From the NCBI GenBank assembly GCA_965371355.1, contig CBDUYD010000164.1, positions 1-6,314 on the forward strand: DNA of 6,314 bases, written 5' to 3'. This stretch comes from JASJHI01 sp965371355. GTDB lineage: Bacteria > Actinomycetota > Acidimicrobiia > Acidimicrobiales > Ilumatobacteraceae. The position numbers were made by a program, and so were the translations under genes. The notes beneath the pieces were generated by a model, which worked only from the letters and a program-made list of their open reading frames with translations, did not search any database and had not been told where the DNA came from. Positions 1 to 5,079 of the stretch are shown here, piece after piece. The stretch's first letter is position 1; each line of letters opens with the position of its first letter.

Positions 1-99
1 CTCCGTCGCGACGTGGTGAACGTCTGTACGTGGTTCGGGCGTCGAGGTGCCGAAGCGGACGCCGACGACCTGTTCGCCGATCTGTCGAGCTTCCTGTGA
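1..99 (+). CDS. C-terminal end of an unidentified protein (5' end outside window)
   Basis: An open frame runs from the first base to a TGA at 97-99 and encodes 32 residues ending in DLFADLSSFL. Most third positions are G or C, as in the other genes here, which supports real coding sequence and not a chance frame. The tail is mixed basic and then acidic, with no recognisable motif, so no family can be assigned. It is followed by 35 bp without features and then by the first copy of a structured intergenic repeat. It could also be a chance open frame, because only 99 bp are visible. Confidence 0.5.
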   Translation, partial: LRRDVVNVCTWFGRRGAEADADDLFADLSSFL

Positions 100-134
100 A
101 CGCCCTGACAACCCGGCCCGACGACCCGCCCCAA

Positions 135-187
135 CCACACTCTCGACGTCACAACGTTCGGTTTCCGACGGGATCGACGCCGAGACG
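135..187 (+). repeat. Intergenic repeat, copy 1 (degenerate hairpin)
   Basis: This 53-bp stretch matches 752-804 at 47 of 53 positions, with the first 26 bp (135-160 versus 752-777) identical. The left arm ACTCTCGACGTCA (139-151) is intact. The right arm (175-187) matches the perfect arm of copy 2 at only 9 of 13 positions, so the hairpin is decayed here. It lies 35 bp after the stop codon at 97-99 and 38 bp before the acetyltransferase start, in the same orientation to its upstream gene as copy 2. It looks like a REP-like dispersed intergenic element. A role as a transcript 3'-end structure is possible, but there is no T-run. Confidence 0.75.
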
Positions 188-225
188 TGGGTGGACCGGG
201 ACGGCGGCTCGGCGAGAATGGCCCG

Positions 226-741
226 ATGTTGATCCGGCGAGAGCGCCCCGGCGACTTCGCAGCGGTGGGCCGCGTGCACGAGGCGGCGTTCGACGGCCCG
301 GCCCATCCGGCCCTCGTCGACGCACTCCGCGATGGCGGCCACGTCGTGCCGGCGCTGTCTCTCGGCGCGGTGAGTGCGGATGATGAGCTGGTCGGACACG
401 TCGTTTGCAGCCGTGGGAGCGTCGGTGCACAACCAGCGCTTGGCCTCGGACCGATCGGCGTTCTGCCCGACCATCAGGGCACCGGGATCGGCTCCGCCCT
501 GATGCACGCGGTGATCGGCGCCGCCGACGCGCTCGACGAGCCGCTGATCGCACTGCTCGGGAACCCGGCCCTCTACGGCCGCTTCGGGTTCGTCGCCTCG
601 ACGCGGCACGGCATCGACCCGCCCGACCCCGCCTGGGGCGAGTACTTCCAGGTGCGCACCCTCTCCGCATGGGGTGAATCGGCCCGGAACGACTCGATCA
701 CCGGCACCTTCCGCTATCCCGCCCCCTTTGACGACGTCTGA
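226..741 (+). CDS. GNAT-family N-acetyltransferase (YhbS-like, COG3153 type)
   Basis: The 171-residue protein is a predicted cytosolic acetyl-CoA-dependent N-acetyltransferase; the acceptor substrate is unknown. It opens with MLIRRERPGDFAAVGRVHEAAF, the usual first strand and helix of the GNAT fold. The acetyl-CoA pyrophosphate loop is HQGTGIG at residues 83-89, after the strand LGPIGVLP. The segment LLGNPALYGRFGF (110-122) is the characteristic YhbS/COG3153 signature. A GTG at 187 would add 13 unconserved residues, so the ATG at 226 is preferred. No strong ribosome binding site precedes it; a GCGAGA lies about 6 nt further upstream than ideal. It stands alone, between the two copies of an intergenic repeat, and converges on the LOG-family gene. 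The family call is secure and the substrate is not. Confidence 0.88.
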   Translation: MLIRRERPGDFAAVGRVHEAAFDGPAHPALVDALRDGGHVVPALSLGAVSADDELVGHVVCSRGSVGAQPALGLGPIGVLPDHQGTGIGSALMHAVIGAADALDEPLIALLGNPALYGRFGFVASTRHGIDPPDPAWGEYFQVRTLSAWGESARNDSITGTFRYPAPFDDV

Positions 742-751
742 ACACTCCGAT

Positions 752-804
752 CCACACTCTCGACGTCACAACGTTCGAATTCCGACGGGATTGACGTCGA
801 GAGT
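752..804 (+). repeat. Intergenic repeat, copy 2 (perfect 13-bp inverted arms)
   Basis: ACTCTCGACGTCA (756-768) is perfectly inverted as TGACGTCGAGAGT (792-804) around a 23-bp loop (769-791). The loop is itself partly palindromic around GAATTC. The element begins 10 bp after the acetyltransferase stop and ends 31 bp before the stop of the convergent LOG gene, so it occupies most of the 94-bp gap. It is the better preserved partner of 135-187. The stem could end or protect transcripts from either side, but no T-run follows, so it is not a canonical intrinsic terminator. A REP-like dispersed repeat explains the duplicate copy better. Confidence 0.8.
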
Positions 805-835
805 TGGATGAGGCGGCGGCGGCGGGGTGTCGCAG

Positions 836-1405
836 TTAGTCGACCCACTTGCGGATCAGCGCCGGAGCCGGGCCGATCGCGCGTGCTAGCGCCTCGACGG
901 GGCTCGATGCGCGCTGGGCGAGGGTGCGATGGCCGTCGTGGAGGAAGCCGGCCGACGCGGCGCGGTCGATCAGCTCGAACAGAGGCATGAAGAAGCCGTC
1001 GACGTCGCAGAACACGATCGGTTTGGCGACGAGTCCGAGCTGATTCCACGTGAGGATCTCGAAGGCCTCGTCGTAGGTTCCGAAGCCACCGGGTAAGACG
1101 ATCACGGCGTCGGACAACATCGCCATCCTCGCCTTGCGCTCGTGCATCGACGGTGCGATCTCGAGCCTCGTCAGGCCGGCGTGGGCGACCTCCTCGGTCA
1201 GCAACTGCTCGGTCATCACACCGGTCACCTCGCCGCCGTTGCCGAGCGCGGCATCGGCGACCACCCCCATCAGTCCGACGTCGCCACCTCCGTACACGAG
1301 GCCGTGCCCGCCCGATGCGAGCAGCCCGCCCAGTTCGACCGCGGCGCGCTCGAACACCGGATCCGAACCGGTGCTGGAGCCACAGAACACGCAGATGTCC
1401 GACAT
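836..1405 (-). CDS. LOG-family protein, cytokinin riboside 5'-monophosphate phosphoribohydrolase-like (TIGR00730)
   Basis: The 189-residue protein belongs to the LOG family, whose members hydrolyse the N-glycosidic bond of nucleoside 5'-monophosphates. Characterised members release free cytokinin bases, and bacterial members often act more generally on nucleotides. The Rossmann-like start is MSDICVFCGSSTGSDP, followed by GLVYGGGDVGLMG (35-47). The two family signatures are MHERKARM (87-94) and PGGFGTYDE (105-113), which hold the catalytic Arg and Glu residues. Length is typical for the family. The start at 1405 is chosen because CCAGG on the - strand ends 9 nt before it. The in-frame ATG at 1414 has no room for that site, and the longer frame up to 1546 is unconserved. 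The gene is divergent from the acyl-CoA dehydrogenase gene across 67 bp. The physiological substrate is not visible from sequence. Confidence 0.9.
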   Translation of the reverse strand: MSDICVFCGSSTGSDPVFERAAVELGGLLASGGHGLVYGGGDVGLMGVVADAALGNGGEVTGVMTEQLLTEEVAHAGLTRLEIAPSMHERKARMAMLSDAVIVLPGGFGTYDEAFEILTWNQLGLVAKPIVFCDVDGFFMPLFELIDRAASAGFLHDGHRTLAQRASSPVEALARAIGPAPALIRKWVD

Positions 1406-1459
1406 CGGCGACATCCTGGCACGCCAGGGCGCGAAACGGCGTCGGCGTTCGCCTCCACG

Positions 1460-1472
1460 TAGTCTCGCAATC
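1460..1472 (+). promoter_or_regulatory. Candidate -10 box for a leaderless acyl-CoA dehydrogenase transcript
   Basis: TAGTCT (1460-1465) fits the actinobacterial -10 pattern TANNNT, and exactly 7 nt separate it from the ATG at 1473. That would put the transcription start at or next to the A of the start codon. No Shine-Dalgarno sequence is present, which agrees with leaderless translation. No convincing -35 hexamer is seen. The 67-bp divergent gap (1406-1472) must also hold the LOG-gene promoter. Confidence 0.4.
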
Positions 1473-3104
1473 ATGCCCGATTTGCTCGCCCCGGACCTAC
1501 CGGCGGCCGCCGACGTCATCGATCTCGCCGACGGGGTCGTCGGCAAGGCGGTGCGACGACTGGCCTCGCTCGAGGGAGGCGCCGACGAACACCAGGTGCT
1601 CGCCTACGACATCGCCCACGCCGCGGCCGGCGTGGCGACGGCCCGGTCGCTGCTCGACTACGGCGCGAAGGGCGACATCGAGGCACGAATCACCTGCGCG
1701 TTCGCCGCCGACATGGTGCACGACCTCGCCGGCAAGGTCCTCGGCCGCGAAGACTCGTGGGGAATCGTGCCGAACGCGCTCGACGGCGCCCGGCCGTTCA
1801 TCGCCGCGTACCGCGCACCCGAGTTCGTCGCCGCGCTCGCCGATCAGGCCGGCCCGCGCCATCTCGACGGCGACATGGACATGGTCGGCGACACGTTCCG
1901 GTCGTTCAGCGACAACGTGATCGCCCCGCACGCCGAGCACGTGCACCGCACCAACGCCGACGTCCCCGAGGAGATCGTCAGCGGGCTCGCCGAGCTCGGC
2001 GCGTTCGGGCTCAGCGTGCCCGTCGAGTACGGGGGCTTCTCCGAGGGCGGCGACACGGAGTACATCGCAATGGTCGTCGCCACCGAGGAGCTCTCGCGAG
2101 CGAGCCTCGGGATCGGTGGCTCGTTGATCACGCGGCCCGAGATCCTCACCCGCGCCCTCGTCAAGGGCGGCACCGAGGAACAGAAACACGAGTGGCTCCC
2201 GAAACTGGCGAGCGCCGAGGTGATGCCCGCGGTGGCGGTCACCGAACCCGACTACGGCAGCGACGTCGCCGGCATCAAGGCCACCGCCACGCCGGCACCC
2301 GGACCCGACGGCGAGGACGGCTGGGTCATCAACGGCGTCAAGACGTGGTGCACCTTCGGTGCCCGCGCCGACGCGCTCACGCTGCTCGCCCGCACCGATC
2401 CCGACCGTTCCAAGACACACCGCGGGTTGTCGATGTTCATCGTCCCCAAGCCCCGCGGAGACGCGCACGGATTCGAGTTCACCCAGGACGGGCCCGCAGG
2501 AGCGGAGGGTCGCACCGGCAAGATGGAAGGCCGCCCGATCGACACGATCGGCTACCGCGGCATGCACTCCTATGAGATCGCGCTCGACAACTGGTGGGTG
2601 CCCGCCGCCAACCTGATCGGCGGCGACGAGGGGCTCGGCAAGGGCTTCTACTACCAGATGGCAGGATTCGAGAACGGACGGTTGCAGACCGCCGCCCGCG
2701 CCGTCGGCGTGATGCAGGCCGCGTACGAGGCGGGCCTCGACTACGCCGAGAACCGCAAGGTGTTCGGACACCCGATCATCGACTACCAGCTCACCCGGGC
2801 GAAGCTCGGGCGGATGGCCGTGCTGATCCAGGCCGGTCGCCAGTTCGCGTACAGCGTCGCCACGCTGATGGCCAAGGGGGAGGGGGCGATGGAGGCGTCG
2901 ATGGTCAAGGCCTACGTCTGCAAGGCGGCCGAGTGGGTGACCCGCGAGTCGATGCAGATCCACGGCGGCATGGGCTACGCCGAGGAGTTCCCGGTGAGCC
3001 GACTGTTCGTCGACGCCCGCGTGCTCTCGATCTTCGAGGGCGCCGACGAGACGCTCTGCCTGAAGGTGATCGCCCGCCAGCTCGTCGCCGCGTCGAGCGC
3101 CTGA
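1473..3104 (+). CDS. mcd: (2S)-methylsuccinyl-CoA dehydrogenase (acyl-CoA dehydrogenase with N-terminal extension)
   Basis: This 543-residue flavoprotein is predicted to oxidise (2S)-methylsuccinyl-CoA to mesaconyl-CoA in the ethylmalonyl-CoA pathway of acetyl-CoA assimilation, passing electrons to ETF. Residues 1 to about 130 form an extra helical N-terminal region (ending near FIAAYRAPEFVAALADQ), which is absent from ordinary ~380-residue acyl-CoA dehydrogenases and characteristic of Mcd. The dehydrogenase core follows: helical domain about 135-250, FAD-contact segment AVAVTEPDYGSDVAG (253-267), beta domain with WCTF (292-295) and DTIGYRGMHSYE (357-368), then ENGRLQTAARAVGVMQAAYE (400-419), QIHGGMGYAEE (495-505) and IFEGADETL (520-528). 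E522 lies where most family members carry the catalytic base. The ATG at 1473 is preferred; the frame open from 1134 runs antisense through the LOG gene. No other pathway genes are nearby. A related dehydrogenase with a different substrate remains possible. Confidence 0.82.
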   Translation: MPDLLAPDLPAAADVIDLADGVVGKAVRRLASLEGGADEHQVLAYDIAHAAAGVATARSLLDYGAKGDIEARITCAFAADMVHDLAGKVLGREDSWGIVPNALDGARPFIAAYRAPEFVAALADQAGPRHLDGDMDMVGDTFRSFSDNVIAPHAEHVHRTNADVPEEIVSGLAELGAFGLSVPVEYGGFSEGGDTEYIAMVVATEELSRASLGIGGSLITRPEILTRALVKGGTEEQKHEWLPKLASAEVMPAVAVTEPDYGSDVAGIKATATPAPGPDGEDGWVINGVKTWCTFGARADALTLLARTDPDRSKTHRGLSMFIVPKPRGDAHGFEFTQDGPAGAEGRTGKMEGRPIDTIGYRGMHSYEIALDNWWVPAANLIGGDEGLGKGFYYQMAGFENGRLQTAARAVGVMQAAYEAGLDYAENRKVFGHPIIDYQLTRAKLGRMAVLIQAGRQFAYSVATLMAKGEGAMEASMVKAYVCKAAEWVTRESMQIHGGMGYAEEFPVSRLFVDARVLSIFEGADETLCLKVIARQLVAASSA

Positions 3105-3120
3105 GTCGACGCGTCGAAGG
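3105..3120. other. 16-bp convergent gap containing a 12-bp palindrome
   Basis: Only 16 bp separate the stop codons of the dehydrogenase gene and the TfoX-like gene. Within them TCGACGCGTCGA (3106-3117) is a perfect palindrome with no loop. Without a loop or T-run it is a poor terminator, and in DNA this rich in TCGA and CGCG it may be chance. Transcripts from the two sides are likely to overlap. Confidence 0.4.
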
Positions 3121-3459
3121 TCAGGCCGCGACGAAGACGATCGACTCCTCGAGCAGGGCGGTCCAGGTCGCCTCGTCGAAGCAGGGGATCGCCACCCACT
3201 CCTTGAAGACCTTCTTCGCCGGCGCGAACGGTTCGCCGTCACCCGCCTCGATCAGTTCGGCGACGCGCGACCTCGGGAGCTTGACGACCAGGCTGCCGCT
3301 GCTCCGCTCGACGGTGGCGACGAAGCCGTCGTCGCTCGCCGAGCGCAGGCACTGGTGCCCCATGATCGTGCCCTCGACGAGCCTGCCCTCGGCGATGAAG
3401 GGCTCGGCGACGTCCCAGAACCGCTCGTGCCGCTCGTCCCGTGATCCGATCGTGGCCAT
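3121..3459 (-). CDS. Small TfoX N-terminal-like / YjbR-like protein
   Basis: The 112-residue cytosolic protein resembles the short actinobacterial proteins that carry the TfoX N-terminal domain fold. The visible pattern is EGTIMGHQCLRS (29-40), a short strand pair FVATVERSSGSLVVKLP (46-62), SRVAELIEAGDGEPFAP (64-80), KEWVAIP (86-92) and a final helix with WTALLEESIVFV. The G-x-L-V-V-K-L-P, then R-V-x-E-L-I and K-E-W-V series is what links it to this group. Proteobacterial TfoX/Sxy proteins regulate competence, but the single-domain actinobacterial relatives have no established role, so no function is claimed. The gene starts 12 bp after the stop of the HAD-like gene and is probably its cotranscribed partner. 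Only a weak GAGAG precedes the ATG. It ends 16 bp from the convergent dehydrogenase stop. Confidence 0.72.
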   Translation of the reverse strand: MATIGSRDERHERFWDVAEPFIAEGRLVEGTIMGHQCLRSASDDGFVATVERSSGSLVVKLPRSRVAELIEAGDGEPFAPAKKVFKEWVAIPCFDEATWTALLEESIVFVAA

Positions 3460-3471
3460 GTCGCGAGTCTC

Positions 3472-4161
3472 TCAGCCGACGAGTTCGTCCGCCAGGACAC
3501 CCACCGACGTGATCCGCTCGAAGTCGGCCCCGTCGTGGTCGCCGTACGGGTCGATGAGAATCGCGTGCAGACCCGCACCGCGCGCCGCTGCGATGTCCAT
3601 CGTGACCGAGTCGCCGACGTAGGCGATGCGGGCGCGGTCGAACCCGCCGAAGTGCGGTAGCGCGTGATCGAAGATCGTCGGATCGGGCTTGGCAACGCCG
3701 ACGAGGTGACTGTCGACGATGCAGCGCATCTCGACGTGCTCGCCAGGTCCGACCTGGCAGATCTCGCGGGCGAGCACCTCCTCGATCTGGCCGTACGCGT
3801 TCGACACGACTCCCATCGGGAACCCGACCGAGGCGAACCGGTCGAGCGCGCTCCTCGTCTCGGGGATCATCCACCGCCAGAGGCGGGCGCCCCGGGTCCG
3901 TTCGAACACGTCTGACGCCGCCGCGCGCTCGCCGGGCGGCATGCTGATCGCGTCGAAATAGGCATCGTTGTAGTGCGCCCACTCCCATTCCGATGCGTCG
4001 ACCAGGGCTTTGGACGCCATCCCCGCGTAGTGGGCGCGGCGGTGCGCATCGAGGGATGGATCACCGCCGTAGTAGGCGAGCAGCGGACCGAACACGTGCG
4101 GGTCGGGGAGCACAAGCACGCCGCCCGCGTCGAACAGCACGGCATCGAAGCGTCGGCTCAT
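3472..4161 (-). CDS. HAD-superfamily hydrolase-like protein with altered motif I
   Basis: The 229-residue protein has the haloacid dehalogenase fold of the capped subfamily I type. Motif I is VLFDAGGVLV (8-17), with candidate nucleophile D11. Motif II is GVVSNAYG (117-124, S120), motif III lysine is K158 in GVAKPDP, and motif IV is YVGDSVTMDIAAARGAG (181-197, D184 and D189). A helical cap lies roughly between residues 20 and 95. The position two after the nucleophile, normally the general acid Asp of HAD phosphatases, is G13. Phosphatase activity is therefore uncertain; the DxGG variant does occur in annotated HAD-like proteins. The start ATG has no evident Shine-Dalgarno site. The gene sits 20 bp downstream of the dienelactone hydrolase gene and 12 bp upstream of the TfoX-like gene, which suggests translation from a shared transcript. 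The substrate is unknown. Confidence 0.85.
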   Translation of the reverse strand: MSRRFDAVLFDAGGVLVLPDPHVFGPLLAYYGGDPSLDAHRRAHYAGMASKALVDASEWEWAHYNDAYFDAISMPPGERAAASDVFERTRGARLWRWMIPETRSALDRFASVGFPMGVVSNAYGQIEEVLAREICQVGPGEHVEMRCIVDSHLVGVAKPDPTIFDHALPHFGGFDRARIAYVGDSVTMDIAAARGAGLHAILIDPYGDHDGADFERITSVGVLADELVG

Positions 4162-4181
4162 CGTGAAGGAATCGTGGGTGA

Positions 4182-4874
4182 TCAGCCGAGGTGGTCGTGG
4201 AGGAACGAGATCGCCTGCGGCCAGATCCGCGCATACGCCTCGGGGTCGGAGGTGCCGAGTGCGTTGTGCGATGCCATGAAGGCGTGGCCGGTGCCGGCGT
4301 GCACGGTCAGATCGACGTGCTTGCCCATCTCGCGCAGGCGCTCACCGAGTGCGAGCGCAGCCGCGGGCGGGAAGAAGTCGTCGTACTCGGCCATGTGGCC
4401 CTGGATCGACGCCTCGATCTTGGAGTAGTCGGGCTCGTCGTCGCCTTGCGGGAATCCGTAGAACGGCACCGCGGCCTTGATCTTGTCGGGCCGGATCGAG
4501 GCGAGCACGAACGTCAGCACGCCGCCCATGCAGAAGCCCATCACGCCGATGCCGTCGCCGACGGTGTCATCGCGCTCGGCGAGGTAGTCGACCGCGCCGC
4601 TCATGTCGCGAGCCGCCCGGTCGGCGGGCAGCGCGGTCATCAGCTCGCCCGCCTTGTCGATCTCGGTGTGCCCTGCGAGTTCACCGTGGTACAGGTCCGG
4701 CGCGAGGGCGACGAACCCCTCGGCGGCGAGCCGGTCGGCCATCTCCTTGATGCCCGAGTCGAGTCCCCACCACTCCTGCACGACGATCATCCCGGGGCCG
4801 GACCCGCCCTCGGGAAGCGCGAGGTATCCCCCTGCGTCGTTTCCGTTGCTTGCAAACGTGACCATGTCTCCCAT
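4182..4874 (-). CDS. Dienelactone hydrolase family protein
   Basis: The 230-residue alpha/beta hydrolase belongs to the dienelactone hydrolase family (carboxymethylenebutenolidase type). Founding members open dienelactones during chloroaromatic breakdown, and many relatives act on other esters or lactones. The catalytic triad is visible: C115 in the nucleophile elbow GFCMGG (114-118 region), D165 in EYDDFFPP, and H197 in GTGHAF. E34 in VVQEWWGL is the family glutamate that controls the cysteine. There is no signal peptide. Three in-frame starts exist: GTG 4883, ATG 4874 and ATG 4865. ATG 4874 gives the MGDMVTFASNG opening common in actinobacterial relatives and has a TANNNT hexamer 7 nt upstream. 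It is the first gene of a likely operon with the HAD-like and TfoX-like genes, and a structured repeat element begins 20 bp before its start. No aromatic-degradation genes are nearby, so the substrate is undetermined. Confidence 0.9.
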   Translation of the reverse strand: MGDMVTFASNGNDAGGYLALPEGGSGPGMIVVQEWWGLDSGIKEMADRLAAEGFVALAPDLYHGELAGHTEIDKAGELMTALPADRAARDMSGAVDYLAERDDTVGDGIGVMGFCMGGVLTFVLASIRPDKIKAAVPFYGFPQGDDEPDYSKIEASIQGHMAEYDDFFPPAAALALGERLREMGKHVDLTVHAGTGHAFMASHNALGTSDPEAYARIWPQAISFLHDHLG

Positions 4875-4887
4875 CGCCTGCACCGTA
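4875..4887 (-). promoter_or_regulatory. Candidate -10 box for the dienelactone hydrolase operon
   Basis: Read on the - strand, TACGGT (4887 to 4882) fits TANNNT and stands exactly 7 nt before the ATG at 4874, the same geometry as at the dehydrogenase gene. It suggests a leaderless transcript. A -35 element 17 bp further upstream would fall at about 4905-4910, inside the outermost copy of the 19-bp repeat motif (4894-4912). A protein bound there could control this promoter. The assignment is inferred from spacing only. Confidence 0.4.
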
Positions 4888-4893
4888 GACGGT

Positions 4894-5013
4894 TTCTGTG
4901 TAAGCGATTACCTCGTACGAACGCTTCCGCGCTCACGCAGATCCCGGAGCGGTACAGCCCCGGAGTCTGTGTGAGCGATCACCGCTCGGTTGGTGGTAAT
5001 CGCTCACACAGAA
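4894..5013. repeat. 120-bp structured element with 19-bp inverted ends and internal motif copies
   Basis: The left end TTCTGTGTAAGCGATTACC (4894-4912) is the inverse of the right end GGTAATCGCTCACACAGAA (4995-5013) at 18 of 19 positions. Two more copies lie inside: GTCTGTGTGAGCGATCACC (4965-4983, same direction as the left end) and a partial inverted copy CGCTCACGCAGA (4930-4941, 11 of 12 matches). The order is therefore forward, reverse, forward, reverse. The centre, CCGGAGCGGTACAGCCCCGG (4944-4963 region), is a quasi-palindrome around GTAC. No flanking target-site duplication is evident and no protein is encoded. It fills most of the gap between the substrate-binding protein gene and the dienelactone hydrolase start. 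Readings: a REP- or MITE-like element, or an operator cluster. Confidence 0.75.
4965..5013. other. Strong hairpin within the 120-bp element
   Basis: The forward copy at 4965-4983 and the inverted copy at 4995-5013 can pair over about 18 bp with one internal mismatch (C4980 opposite A4998) and a loop of 11 nt (4984-4994). On the - strand this hairpin follows the stop of the substrate-binding protein gene by 66 bp, so it could form the 3' end of that transcript. No T-run follows on either strand, so a classical intrinsic terminator is not supported. The interval 5014-5079 shows nothing else. Confidence 0.65.
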
Positions 5014-5079
5014 GGAGCCGGTGGTGGGTGGTCGAGCCCGGCGGGTTACGTGCTCCGGCGGCTCACATTCTCGGGCAGG

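Noticed and set aside
752..812. Copy 2 of the intergenic repeat as a plain intrinsic terminator
   Set aside because: The stem is strong but the 23-bp loop is long and no T-run follows on either strand. The second copy at 135-187 points to a repeat element.
1134..1472. N-terminal extension of the dehydrogenase frame upstream of 1473
   Set aside because: This part is antisense to the conserved LOG-family gene and encodes Ser/Pro/Thr-rich residues with no homology to Mcd. The family-like opening begins at 1473.
1497..3242. A 581-codon open frame on the - strand across the dehydrogenase gene
   Set aside because: It is antisense to a well-supported flavoprotein gene and rich in Arg, Gly, Val and His with no family motif. 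This is typical of an antisense shadow in high-GC coding DNA.
4965..4983. Resemblance of TGTGAGCGATCACC to the lac operator and to CRP half-sites
   Set aside because: The TGTGAGCG core is shared with lacO, but the rest and the symmetry do not fit. The GTGA/TCAC spacing is 4 bp, not the 6 bp of a CRP site. With four copies in a hairpin layout the likeness is probably coincidence.
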